Below, piece by piece: positions 35,301 through 43,912 of a DNA stretch of 64,000 nucleotides (positions within the stretch are counted from its first letter, which is position 1; each line of letters opens with the position of its first letter). The position numbers and the translations under genes were made by a program. The notes below the pieces were generated by a model. That model saw nothing but the letters and a program-made list of their open reading frames with translations, had not been told where the DNA came from and ran no database searches. The DNA is from Acidobacteriota bacterium (GTDB lineage Bacteria; Acidobacteriota; Terriglobia; Terriglobales; Acidobacteriaceae), in assembly GCA_021778315.1 (NCBI GenBank), contig JAJYCQ010000001.1:69464-133463 (forward strand), written 5' to 3'.

Positions 35301-36095
35301 GTGGAGAAGAAATGCTTTGTTATTCAGCGTTTTGATAATGCAAGATATGACCGTCTATACGATGAAGTATTCAAACCCTCAATCGAGGAGGCGGGATTCA
35401 CTCCCTATCGCGTAGATCGAGATCCTTCGGCTTCAATTCCGATAGACAGTATCGAGCGGGAAATTTCTAATGCGGACGCTTGTTTCGTTGAAATTTCAGA
35501 GGACGCGCCAAATGTTTGGTTCGAGCTAGGTTTTGCCCTCGCTAAAGATAAGCCCCTGTGTCTTGTTTGCTCCGGGGCGCGAACTAGATTTCCGTTTGAT
35601 GTGCAGCATCGACAGGTTGTTACCTACCCGGAGCATCCAACACCAAGCGATTATCAGGAGTTGAAAGAAAGGATCAAAGCTCGATTGGTAAGTGTGGTCA
35701 AGAGAGATGTAACTGTTAATCAGACCGCTGAAACTGCCCGATCACTTTCGATTGCGCCGCAGACGAATGGCTTAAGAGGCCATGAACTCGTCGCGCTAAC
35801 GATTCTCTTTCAGTCCCACTTCGAAGGTGGAGTTACGTCTTGGGCACTGAAGCGCGATATGGAGCGTGCGGGGTATACGGCTGAAGCGACCGCGTTGGCG
35901 GTGACGGGACTTAAGCGTGTCGGGTATGTCGCCGCCGAAAGCGTAGAAGACCAAAACGGAGATCCGTACAAAGTATTCGGAGTTACTCCCGAGGGAGAAG
36001 AGTGGCTAGTTGAGCACCAAGACGAGCTGCAACTCAAAGTGCAACAACATGATTCCCCAGCTGTTGGGATAACGGACGAGGACATCCCCTTTTAG
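35301..36095 (+). CDS. NDT/TIR-like domain plus winged helix protein inserted between hslV and hslU
   Basis: 264 residues, GTG start with AGGAG six bases upstream; the stop lies 7 bases before hslU. The N-terminal ~130 residues look like the nucleoside-deoxyribosyltransferase/TIR superfamily: KCFVIQRFDNARYDRLYD, then EREISNADACFVEI and NVWFELGFALAKDKPLCLV, where the Glu of FELG would be catalytic. Members cleave nucleotide or NAD glycosidic bonds, and several act in phage defence. The C-terminal ~95 residues (LRGHELVALTIL, WALKRDMERAGYTAE, GYVAAES) are helix-turn-helix-like, as in winged helices. Base use is clearly less GC-rich than hslV and hslU on each side, suggesting transfer. Function is inferred only. 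Confidence 0.75.
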   Translation: MEKKCFVIQRFDNARYDRLYDEVFKPSIEEAGFTPYRVDRDPSASIPIDSIEREISNADACFVEISEDAPNVWFELGFALAKDKPLCLVCSGARTRFPFDVQHRQVVTYPEHPTPSDYQELKERIKARLVSVVKRDVTVNQTAETARSLSIAPQTNGLRGHELVALTILFQSHFEGGVTSWALKRDMERAGYTAEATALAVTGLKRVGYVAAESVEDQNGDPYKVFGVTPEGEEWLVEHQDELQLKVQQHDSPAVGITDEDIPF

Positions 36096-36102
36096 GGAGA
36101 CT

Positions 36103-37800
36103 ATGGCAATTTACTTACCAGGAACCGCCGAAGACCAGGCCCTCTCGCTCGACGAGATGACGCCGCGAGAGATCGTCGCCGAGCTCGACAAGTACGTCGT
36201 CGGGCAGGCCGCGGCCAAGCGGGCCGTCGCCGTTGCTCTGCGCAATCGCACCCGCCGCCAGAAGCTTCCTCCCGATCTCGCCGACGAGATCATGCCCAAG
36301 AACATCCTCATGATCGGCTCCACCGGAGTCGGCAAAACCGAGATTGCGCGAAGGCTCGCGAAGCTCACCAACTCCCCGTTCCTCAAGGTCGAGGCGTCCA
36401 AGTTTACCGAGGTCGGCTACGTCGGCCGCGACGTCGAATCGATCGTGCGAGACCTCGTCGACATCGCCATCGACATGGTGCGTGCCGAGAAGCTCGACGA
36501 AGTCGAAGACCGCGCCGAACTTGCCGCCGAAGAGCGCCTCATCGAACTCCTTCTGACGCAGGGCGTAGGCTCCGGCGACGGCCCTCCGAGCAGCGTCCCT
36601 CCTGCCGAAAAGCGGGCTGAAACTACTGCCGAACTCAACGCTGAACTCGTGGCGAAGCTCGACGCCGAACACACCCCGCCCTCGATCTCCTTCTCCGGCA
36701 GCACCAGCGAAGAGCCGTACGCAACCGCGCAGGATCCCGCGAAGAATCAGGCTGCAAGCGATGCTGCGGCGACGAGTGTGCTGCCCTCCGCCATCCTGCA
36801 CGCGATCGCCCGGAGTGAGAAGACAGACGCCGAGCGGGCCCGCGACCGCGAGCGGCTGCTGATCGAGTTTCGCGAAGGCAAGCTCGACGACCGCATGGTC
36901 GAGCTCGAGACCCGCGACCGCGCGCAGCCGCAGATTGAAGTCCTCAGCAACTCGCCCGAGGACATCGACCAGAACGGCATCAAGGACCTCATCGCGAACG
37001 TCTTCGGACAGCGAACCCGCAAGCGCCCCATGAAGGTCGTCGATGCCTTCGAGTACCTCACCCAGGAAGAAGAATCGCGCCTCCTCGACATGGACCACGT
37101 CGTCCGCATGGCCGTCGAGCGAGTGGAAGATTCCGGCATCGTCTTCCTCGACGAGATCGACAAAATCGCCGGCCGCGAAGGAGGCCACGGCCCCGACATC
37201 AGCCGCGAAGGCGTGCAGCGCGACATCCTCCCCATCGTCGAGGGAACCACCGTCAACACCAAGTACGGCATGGTCACCACCGACCACATTCTCTTCGTCG
37301 CCGCTGGCGCGTTCCACGTCTCAAAGCCCAGCGATTTGATTCCAGAACTGCAGGGCCGCTTCCCCATCCGCGTCGAACTTTTGCCGCTGACCGTCGAAGA
37401 TTTTCTGCGCATCCTCACAGAGCCGCGAGCGTCGCTTACCAGGCAGGCCATCGCTCTGCTCGAGACCGAGGGCCTCAAGATCGAGTTCGCTCCCGAAGCC
37501 CTCGAAGAGATGGCCAGCTTCGCCTTCCAGGTCAACGAGACGACCGAAAACATCGGCGCTCGCCGCCTCCACACCATCATGGAAAAAGTGCTCGACGAGA
37601 TCAGCTTCGAGGCTCCGGACATCGTCAAGGCCGCCGGCTCACCCATCTCGGACAAAGTCCCTGCGTTGGTCGAGCGAACGGTGCACTCGCCCACCGGCGA
37701 GCCCTCCACGGAGCGAGTCCTGGTCGTCGACCGCGCGTATGTCCAGAAGCAGGTAGCGGGCATCGTCAAAAATCAGGACCTCAGCCGCTATATTCTCTAG
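36103..37800 (+). CDS. hslU: HslU ATPase of the HslUV protease
   Basis: 565 residues, long for HslU (E. coli 443). It is the AAA+ unfoldase that feeds HslV. MTPREIVAELDKYVVGQAAAK opens the protein, Walker A is GSTGVGKT (72-79) and Walker B is IVFLDEIDKIAG (346-357). ELLPLTVEDFLRILTEP and NIGARRLHTIMEKVLDEIS mark the C-terminal region, with the conserved end DLSRYIL that docks into HslV. The extra length is in the I domain, about residues 155-240, an Ala/Ser/Pro/Glu-rich segment before RLLIEFREGKLDDR. AGGGAG lies just before the ATG. It follows the inserted gene by 7 bases, so it is likely co-transcribed with hslV. Confidence 0.96.
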   Translation: MAIYLPGTAEDQALSLDEMTPREIVAELDKYVVGQAAAKRAVAVALRNRTRRQKLPPDLADEIMPKNILMIGSTGVGKTEIARRLAKLTNSPFLKVEASKFTEVGYVGRDVESIVRDLVDIAIDMVRAEKLDEVEDRAELAAEERLIELLLTQGVGSGDGPPSSVPPAEKRAETTAELNAELVAKLDAEHTPPSISFSGSTSEEPYATAQDPAKNQAASDAAATSVLPSAILHAIARSEKTDAERARDRERLLIEFREGKLDDRMVELETRDRAQPQIEVLSNSPEDIDQNGIKDLIANVFGQRTRKRPMKVVDAFEYLTQEEESRLLDMDHVVRMAVERVEDSGIVFLDEIDKIAGREGGHGPDISREGVQRDILPIVEGTTVNTKYGMVTTDHILFVAAGAFHVSKPSDLIPELQGRFPIRVELLPLTVEDFLRILTEPRASLTRQAIALLETEGLKIEFAPEALEEMASFAFQVNETTENIGARRLHTIMEKVLDEISFEAPDIVKAAGSPISDKVPALVERTVHSPTGEPSTERVLVVDRAYVQKQVAGIVKNQDLSRYIL

Positions 37801-37883
37801 CTGCGGCGAAATCACGCAGCCGCGATATCCTGTACCAGACCATCCACTGCACCGATGAAGAGACGCAAGCAACGAGGAATCCT

Positions 37884-39731
37884 GTGAGATCGCAAACCCT
37901 GCGCCGTGCCCTGCCGGTCTACCTCGCGCTGCTCCTTCCCATCGCGTGGCTCGCGACGAAGTTCGATCCCTACCAGGTCGACGGCGACGCGATGGCCTAT
38001 ATGGACATCGCCGACCTCATGCGTTCGCACCACTGGGCGGGCGTCGTCAACGCCTACTGGCACCCGCTCTATCCCGCCTGCCTAGCCCTCGCGCAGAGCG
38101 CTTTCCACACCACGCGCAGCAACGAACTGCACGCCTACTACGTGCTCAACTTCGTCATCTTCCTGGCCTCCGTCGCAGCCATGTTGGCTTTCGTCTCGGC
38201 CCTCGATAAACTCCGCAAGCGCCTGTCCCCAAGCCCCGATCAGAACAACGGCATCGCGCCGCTCCTCGGCCTGAATGCACTGCGACTGCTGGGCGTCGCG
38301 CTCGTCGTCATCGCCTCGCAGCGAGAGCTCTCCACGGGCAAGATCCGCCCCGACCTCCTGCTGCAAACCCTCATGCTGGCGGCCTTCGCGATGCTGCTGC
38401 AATCGTTCGCGACGGAGAGCCTCATCTTCGCTCCGCTGATGGGTCTCTTCTTCGGCCTCGCGTATCTCACCAAGTCCTTCGCGTTCGTCGTGGCCCTGCT
38501 CACCATCGCTCTGATGGTGCTCTTCCAGGCCTGGCTGCAGCGTCGCAAGCCCGTCCGCGTGCTCACCGCCGCAGCCCTCGCGCTGGTCGTCTTCGCGGCG
38601 GTTGCAGGCCCGTACGTCGCAGCACTCTCCCGGCAAAAACATCACTTCGACTTCGGCGACTCCGGAGCTCTCAACTACGCCTGGTACGTCAGCGGCACCG
38701 TCAAGATGCACCTCGAGCCGTGGATGACCAGCAGCTTCGGCTCGGCCACCGTGCACCTCATTCATCCCGAGCAGCAGCTCCTCGCGCACCCCGGCATCTA
38801 CAGCTATCGCGCCGAGCCCTGGGGTACCTACCCGGCGTGGTTTGACCCCACTTACTTCCACGAGCGCATCGTCCCCATCTTCAACGCGAAGCGCCTGATC
38901 CACCGCGACCTTCGCAACCTCATCCTGAGCCTGCGCTACGTGCTCAATCATCCGGAAGCCCTGATTCTGCTGGCGTTGCTGCTCCTCTCCGGAGCACGCT
39001 TCAGCTTCAGCGAATGGCGGCATAAGGCCTTCTGGCTTCCTCCCCTCGCGCTCGGCCTCGCGGTCTGGATCATCTACGGCCTCGTCAATATCGAGGAGCG
39101 CTATGTGACGCTGGCGTACCTGCTGATCCTGCTGCCGCTTTTTGCGACGCTGCAATCTCCTCCGCCGTCGACATCATCCGACACCGCCGCCCCGTGGCTC
39201 CGCCGCAGCGCCACCGCGATGGTCGCTCTGCTGGCCTTCCTCGCTCTCGGCGAGAGCCTTCGCATCGCCCTCGAAGAGCGCCGCAACCAGTCCAGCGCGG
39301 GGCTTCCGGCGGCCTGGTACTCTCCACAGATCTTCGGCGCAGCCAAGGCGCTCAACGCCCTCGGCGTCGGCTCCGGTGACGAGATCGCCTGCATGGGAAC
39401 CATCGCCTGCCTCAACGATCCCTACTGGATGCGGCTCGCCAACGTCCGCGTCCTCACCGAGGTCTACAACCCCGACGCCCAGCATCTCCTCGCAGAGTAC
39501 GAGGGCCTGCCCAACCGCCAGCAGGTCGATAACTTGCTCAAGGCACAGGGAGCCAAAGTCCTCGTCGCCGCCTTCGATCCCGGCGAAATGACCGGCCGAA
39601 CTCCCGCCTCGCAGGGCTGGATTCGGCTCGGCGAATCAAACCTTTACGCTCTGCCGCTGAATATTCCAGAGCCACCGCCCACGACGCCCGCGACGCTGCC
39701 GTGGGACACTACAGGAGACGCCGCGCCATAA
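37884..39731 (+). CDS. GT39-like membrane glycosyltransferase
   Basis: 615 residues, GTG start after GAGGAATCCT. About ten hydrophobic segments. The first loop carries DPYQVDGDAMAYMDIADLM, with acidic residues where GT-C enzymes hold their catalytic pair. AWYVSGTVKMHLEPWM and the Pro/Trp-rich loop RAEPWGTYPAWFDPTYF are outside the membrane. The family uses polyprenyl-phosphate sugars; donors and acceptors are not predictable. It is followed 21 bases later by a GT2 with its own membrane tail, so the two form a likely enzyme pair. The C-terminal 150 residues include a soluble domain. Confidence 0.78.
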   Translation: MRSQTLRRALPVYLALLLPIAWLATKFDPYQVDGDAMAYMDIADLMRSHHWAGVVNAYWHPLYPACLALAQSAFHTTRSNELHAYYVLNFVIFLASVAAMLAFVSALDKLRKRLSPSPDQNNGIAPLLGLNALRLLGVALVVIASQRELSTGKIRPDLLLQTLMLAAFAMLLQSFATESLIFAPLMGLFFGLAYLTKSFAFVVALLTIALMVLFQAWLQRRKPVRVLTAAALALVVFAAVAGPYVAALSRQKHHFDFGDSGALNYAWYVSGTVKMHLEPWMTSSFGSATVHLIHPEQQLLAHPGIYSYRAEPWGTYPAWFDPTYFHERIVPIFNAKRLIHRDLRNLILSLRYVLNHPEALILLALLLLSGARFSFSEWRHKAFWLPPLALGLAVWIIYGLVNIEERYVTLAYLLILLPLFATLQSPPPSTSSDTAAPWLRRSATAMVALLAFLALGESLRIALEERRNQSSAGLPAAWYSPQIFGAAKALNALGVGSGDEIACMGTIACLNDPYWMRLANVRVLTEVYNPDAQHLLAEYEGLPNRQQVDNLLKAQGAKVLVAAFDPGEMTGRTPASQGWIRLGESNLYALPLNIPEPPPTTPATLPWDTTGDAAP

Positions 39732-39752
39732 CTGCGGCAGGGGAGAAACGCA

Positions 39753-40997
39753 TTGAGTACCGACGCTGAGGACGTACGAGGTCGCACCATCGTTGCCGCT
39801 GGTATGGAGTCCGCCGCCGCTGGCGTGGAGTCCATCGCCGCCCACACCGCGCCCGTCGAGCTGACCGTGGTGATGCCCTGCCTGAATGAGGCGGAGACGC
39901 TCGCCGTCTGCGTCGATAAAGCTCTCGCCGCCCTCGCCGCGAACGGCATCGCCGGCGAAGTCGTTATCGCCGACAACGGCTCCACCGACGGCTCGCAGGA
40001 CATCGCCCTGGCCCACGGCGCCCGCGTCATCCCCGTGCCCGTCCGTGGCTACGGAGCCGCGCTCAACGCCGGCATCAACGCCGCGCACGGCAAGTATGTC
40101 CTCATGGGCGACGCCGACGACAGCTACGAATTCGCCCACATCCCCCGCTTCCTCGCCGAGCTGCGAGGAGGAGCCGACCTTGTCATGGGCAATCGCTTTC
40201 GCGGAGGCATCGGCCCCAAGGCCATGCCGCCGCTGCATCGCTACCTCGGCAACCCGGTGCTCAGCTTCCTCGGCCGCAAGCTCTTTCACGCTCCCATTGG
40301 CGACTTCCACTGCGGCATGCGAGCCTTCAGCAAAGACGCCTACGCCCGCCTCGGCCTGCGAACCACCGGCATGGAGTTTGCCAGCGAGATGGTCGTCAAA
40401 GCATCGCTGCTTGGCCAGAAGATTGTCGAAGTCCCCACCACCCTGCAGAAGGATGGCCGCAGCCGCCCGCCGCACCTCAAAACCTGGCGCGACGGTTGGC
40501 GGCATCTCCGCTTTCTGCTCATGTATTCGCCGCGCTGGCTGTTCCTCTACCCCGGCCTCACGCTCATGCTCGTAGGCCTCGGCCTGATGGCCTGGCTGCT
40601 TCCGGCGGAGCGCCCGCTCGGCCACCTGAATCTCGGCGTCGACACCCTCGCCTACGCCGCCGCCGCCGTCCTGCTCGGCTTCCAGCTCGTCTTCTTCGCT
40701 GTCGCCGCCAAGGTCTTCGCCATCACCGAAGGCCTGCTCCCCGAGGACGAAGGCTTCGACCGCTGGTTCCACTATGTCACCCTCGAAACCGGCCTCATCG
40801 TCGGTGCACTGATGGTGCTCGTAGGAGTAGGCATCGCCGCCTCGTCGGTCGTCTCCTGGTCGCACGCAGGCTACGGTCCGCTGCCTCCGGTGCAGATGAT
40901 GCGCCGCACGCTGCCCTCCATGCTCTGCCTCATGCTCGGCACGGAGATCTGCTTCGCCAGCTTCTTCCTCAGCCTGCTCGGCCTCAAGCGCCGCTAG
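39753..40997 (+). CDS. Membrane-tailed GT2 polyprenyl-phosphate glycosyltransferase
   Basis: 414 residues, TTG start with AGGGGAG upstream. GT-A domain: TVVMPCLNEAETL (about 48-60), IADNGSTDGSQDI, and metal motif GDADDSYEF. GDFHCGMRAFSKDAY is the conserved loop seen in polyprenyl-phosphate glucosyl/mannosyltransferases. The C-terminal 160 residues contain four hydrophobic helices, giving a DPM/GtrB-like enzyme without a GtrA domain. It follows the GT39-like gene and would supply its lipid-linked sugar (inference). It ends at a strong terminator. Confidence 0.9.
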   Translation: MSTDAEDVRGRTIVAAGMESAAAGVESIAAHTAPVELTVVMPCLNEAETLAVCVDKALAALAANGIAGEVVIADNGSTDGSQDIALAHGARVIPVPVRGYGAALNAGINAAHGKYVLMGDADDSYEFAHIPRFLAELRGGADLVMGNRFRGGIGPKAMPPLHRYLGNPVLSFLGRKLFHAPIGDFHCGMRAFSKDAYARLGLRTTGMEFASEMVVKASLLGQKIVEVPTTLQKDGRSRPPHLKTWRDGWRHLRFLLMYSPRWLFLYPGLTLMLVGLGLMAWLLPAERPLGHLNLGVDTLAYAAAAVLLGFQLVFFAVAAKVFAITEGLLPEDEGFDRWFHYVTLETGLIVGALMVLVGVGIAASSVVSWSHAGYGPLPPVQMMRRTLPSMLCLMLGTEICFASFFLSLLGLKRR

Positions 40998-41017
40998 TCC
41001 GCAACACCCGAGCACAT

Positions 41018-41057
41018 AAACAGAAAGGCCGCCTCCTGCGAGGCGGCCTTTCTGTTT
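41018..41057. terminator. Strong terminator between GT2 and transaldolase
   Basis: A perfect 18-bp stem (AAACAGAAAGGCCGCCTC at 41018-41035 with its complement at 41040-41057) and a 4-base loop. The U-rich end (TTTCTGTTT) follows on the plus side and an equivalent A/T end on the minus side. It serves two convergent genes. Confidence 0.9.
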
Positions 41058-41073
41058 GTGTCTACAGCAGCGC

Positions 41074-42066
41074 TTACTGCCGAACCGCCTTCGGCAGCTC
41101 CGCCAGCCGCTTCTCGAGCAATACTTCCAGATCTTCCAGCGCCTTCGAGAAGCCTTCGATGCCTTCCTTCAGCTTGTCGTGCGCCATCCGATTCTCCGCG
41201 TGCATCTTGTCGAAGGTCGCCTTGTCCACCACGATCTTCTCGATCGGCAGCGACGCAACCTTCGTTGCATCGAGCTTGCGCTCCAGCGTTCCCTCGGACT
41301 TCTGCAGCTCATCCAGCAGCTTGGGAGCGATGGTCAGCAGGTCGCATCCGGCCAACTCCGTGATCTCGCCGATATTGCGGAAGCTCGCTCCCATCACCAC
41401 GGTTTTGTAGCCAAACTTTTTGTAGTACTGATAGATCTCCGTGACCGACTTGACGCCCGGGTCCTCTGCGCCCGCGTAGTCCTTGCCCGTGTCCTTCTTG
41501 TACCAGTCCAGAATTCGTCCCACGAACGGCGAGATCAGCGTCACCTTCGCCTCCGCGCACGCAATCGCCTGGTGCAGGCCAAACAGCAGCGTCAGGTTGC
41601 AGTGGATGCCCTCGGTCTCCAGCTTCTCGGCAGCCTGAATGCCCTCCCACGTCGACGCAATCTTGATCAGCACGCGCTCCCGCGAGATGCCCGCATCCTC
41701 ATACTGCTGGATGATGTCGTGCGCCTGCTCAATCGTCTTCGCCGTGTCGTAGCTCATGCGCGCGTCGACTTCGGTGGACACGCGGCCCGGAACAATCTCC
41801 AGGATCTTGCGGCCAAACGCAACAGCCAGCGTCTTGAACGCGGCGGCGGCAACATCCTTATCGGAGGCGTTCTCGCCAGCCTTCTCGCGCGCACTCTGCA
41901 GCACGTCATCCACGATGTGCTGGTATTCCGGCATCCCCGCCGCCGCAGCAATCAGCGAAGGATTCGTCGTCGCGTCGGTAGGCTTGTACTGCTTGATCGA
42001 GTTGATGTCGCCGGTATCGGAGACGACGGTAGTCATGGACTTAAGCTGATCTAAAAGATTCGCCAT
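41074..42066 (-). CDS. tal: Transaldolase
   Basis: 330 residues from the ATG giving [20 protein letters not shown], with AGGAG five bases upstream. It transfers a three-carbon dihydroxyacetone unit in the non-oxidative pentose phosphate pathway. The Schiff-base Lys is in [12 protein letters not shown]. Conserved TTNPSLI near the N-terminus and [31 protein letters not shown] and [10 protein letters not shown] down the chain complete the TalB type (E. coli about 317 residues). The tail ([16 protein letters not shown]) is helical. No gene of the same pathway adjoins. Confidence 0.97.
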   Translation of the reverse strand: MANLLDQLKSMTTVVSDTGDINSIKQYKPTDATTNPSLIAAAAGMPEYQHIVDDVLQSAREKAGENASDKDVAAAAFKTLAVAFGRKILEIVPGRVSTEVDARMSYDTAKTIEQAHDIIQQYEDAGISRERVLIKIASTWEGIQAAEKLETEGIHCNLTLLFGLHQAIACAEAKVTLISPFVGRILDWYKKDTGKDYAGAEDPGVKSVTEIYQYYKKFGYKTVVMGASFRNIGEITELAGCDLLTIAPKLLDELQKSEGTLERKLDATKVASLPIEKIVVDKATFDKMHAENRMAHDKLKEGIEGFSKALEDLEVLLEKRLAELPKAVRQ

Positions 42067-42247
42067 ATAGGCTCCTATGCAAACAGTTGTGGGCGCAATC
42101 CGCGCGACATCTTCAATTATAAATCCCGTGCAATCCAGCCTGTTAGACGCCGCCCCGCATCCATCCGGTTCAACGCGGGGACGCATCTCCCGCAACCTGT
42201 GCAGAATGAATCATCCTCACCCGCCCCGATGAATAGATAATGAATCT

Positions 42248-42442
42248 ATGCCCGAAGGTAAGCACCCCGACCATCACCACGACGACACCGGCCCCCATCA
42301 TCCCCACGAGCAGCAGAAGCCCTACTACCTTCGCGCCCACAAGGACTGGAAGTTCTGGGTCGGCGTCCTCTTCATCGCCGCCGCCATCCTCATCTACGTG
42401 CTCTCGCTCGATCTATCGAGCGTCCCGCACCCGCACACCTAG
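42248..42442 (+). CDS. Small His-rich membrane protein
   Basis: 64 residues: a His/Asp-rich N-terminus (KHPDHHHDDTGPHHPHEQQK, about 5-24) followed by one membrane helix (FWVGVLFIAAAILIYVLSL) and a short PHPHT tail. No ribosome site is clear. The charged-His region would sit on the cytoplasmic side if the helix follows the positive-inside pattern (RAHKDWK just before it). His clusters often bind metals, but nothing else supports that here. The stop overlaps the end of the glycogen synthase gene by 4 bases. Unknown function; real gene status is moderate. Confidence 0.6.
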   Translation: MPEGKHPDHHHDDTGPHHPHEQQKPYYLRAHKDWKFWVGVLFIAAAILIYVLSLDLSSVPHPHT

Positions 42443-43767
42443 GCCCGTTTCGCGATCAAGCTCTCATACAGCTGGATCGTCTGCGCGGCAATCGCGGTCC
42501 ACGAGAAGTGCTCCTCCACGCGCTTGCGCCCCGCATCGCCCATCCGCTGCGCCTTCTCCGGATCAGCCAGCAGCTCGGTAATCCGCGCAGCGAGGTCCTT
42601 GGCGAACTGCGCCGGATCCATCGGGAACGTCGTCACCGGATCAGCCTCAAACGGCACCAGGTGCCCGGTCTTGCCCTCGACGACCACCTCCAGAATCCCT
42701 CCCGTAGCGCTCGCCACCACCGGAGCCCTGCAGGCCATCGCCTCCAGATTGATAATCCCGAACGGCTCATACACTGACGGGCAGCAGAACACGGCGCAAT
42801 GGGAGTACAGCTGAATCGCCTCTTCCTTGGTCACCATTTGCTCAATCCACACCAGGTTATGCCCCGTCCCAGTGGGGTCGCCGGTAGCCGTCGAGTGCCC
42901 ACCATCCGCCGTAAAGTTCTCCACCGCCGCGCGCTGGCTTCCGGGAGTAAACCTCCGCACGGCTTCCACCTTCTCGCGCATCTCGGTAGCAATCTCCGGA
43001 GTATCCGGAGCCCCCGCGCACAGCACAATCTGCGTCCCGGGAGGGAGATACTGGATCGCCTCCACCAAATGCGTCACGCCCTTCTGCCGCGTAATCCTCC
43101 CCACAAACAGCACGTACGGTTTCTCCGTATCGACGCCGTATTTCTTCAGCGCGCTCACGTCCTCGGTGTACTGATACTGCTGCAAATCAATGCCGTTATA
43201 GATCACATGAATCCTGCTCGCATCCACATCCGGATACGCCTTCACGATGTCGTCCTTCGTCCCATGTGACACCGCCACAATCGCGTCCGCATCCAGAATC
43301 GCCGTCCGCTCCATCCACGAACTCAGCGCATACCCGGTGCCCAGCTGCTCGGCCTTCCATGCTCGCAGCGGCTCCAGCGAATGCGTCGTCAGCACGAACG
43401 GAATCCCATACAGCTTCTTCGCCAGAAACCCCGCCATTGCGACATACCAGGTATGCGTATGAATGACGTCCAGCTTCTCCAGGTGCAGATTCTGCAGCAG
43501 GTTGAGCGACAACGCCTCCAGCGCTCCCTTGAACTTTGCGTCGGTGCCATGCGAGATCAGTGGCCACGGCTGCTCAAAATGCACCTGCAGATGAGCTCCA
43601 TGCGGAAGCTGCGGATCACGCAGGCTCTCGGCCTCCGGAGTCTCTCCCCACGCATGCACGTCGACCTCAATCGTCTTCGCCAGCTCGCGCGACAGGTACT
43701 CCACATGCACCCCTGCGCCGCCATACACATACGGCGGATACTCCCGGGTCATCAGGCCAACACGCAT
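42439..43767 (-). CDS. glgA: Glycogen synthase, actinobacterial GT4 type
   Basis: 442 residues. MRVGLMTREYPPYVYGGAGVHVEYLSREL is the N-terminal donor loop of the Corynebacterium/Mycobacterium GlgA-like GT4 enzymes. DVIHTHTWYVAMAG, IYNGIDLQQYQY and YVLFVGRITRQKG follow, and EPFGIINLEAMACRAPVVAS is the C-terminal nucleotide-binding signature with the catalytic Glu. It would extend alpha-1,4-glucan (or make maltose-1-phosphate, as in GlgM) from an NDP-glucose. Residues about 270-305 (RRFTPGSQRAAVENFTADGG and the following Thr/Gly-rich stretch) are an insertion relative to the family. A role with the neighbours is not obvious. Confidence 0.88.
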   Translation of the reverse strand: MRVGLMTREYPPYVYGGAGVHVEYLSRELAKTIEVDVHAWGETPEAESLRDPQLPHGAHLQVHFEQPWPLISHGTDAKFKGALEALSLNLLQNLHLEKLDVIHTHTWYVAMAGFLAKKLYGIPFVLTTHSLEPLRAWKAEQLGTGYALSSWMERTAILDADAIVAVSHGTKDDIVKAYPDVDASRIHVIYNGIDLQQYQYTEDVSALKKYGVDTEKPYVLFVGRITRQKGVTHLVEAIQYLPPGTQIVLCAGAPDTPEIATEMREKVEAVRRFTPGSQRAAVENFTADGGHSTATGDPTGTGHNLVWIEQMVTKEEAIQLYSHCAVFCCPSVYEPFGIINLEAMACRAPVVASATGGILEVVVEGKTGHLVPFEADPVTTFPMDPAQFAKDLAARITELLADPEKAQRMGDAGRKRVEEHFSWTAIAAQTIQLYESLIAKRA

Positions 43768-43912
43768 ACCATTTCTCCCACGTCTCTAAGCTCAGCAAAC
43801 CGTTTCGAGCTGCAGCGAACAGTCTAGCGCGCTCCGATGTACACGCGGCAACTCCCTGTTTGGACGCGTCATCCCGTACAGTAGTTCCATCCTCGTATGC
43901 GCAGGAGATTCC

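Noticed and set aside
39636..41015. A 459-residue minus-strand frame opposite the second GT2 gene
   Set aside because: No motifs, Glu/Gly/Ala-rich; lies opposite a clear GT2 with DxD and starts beyond a strong terminator.
43770..43912. A tRNA or small RNA between glycogen synthase and DUF885 genes
   Set aside because: No cloverleaf, no conserved T-arm (GGTTCRANTCC) in place; no tRNA was found anywhere in the window.
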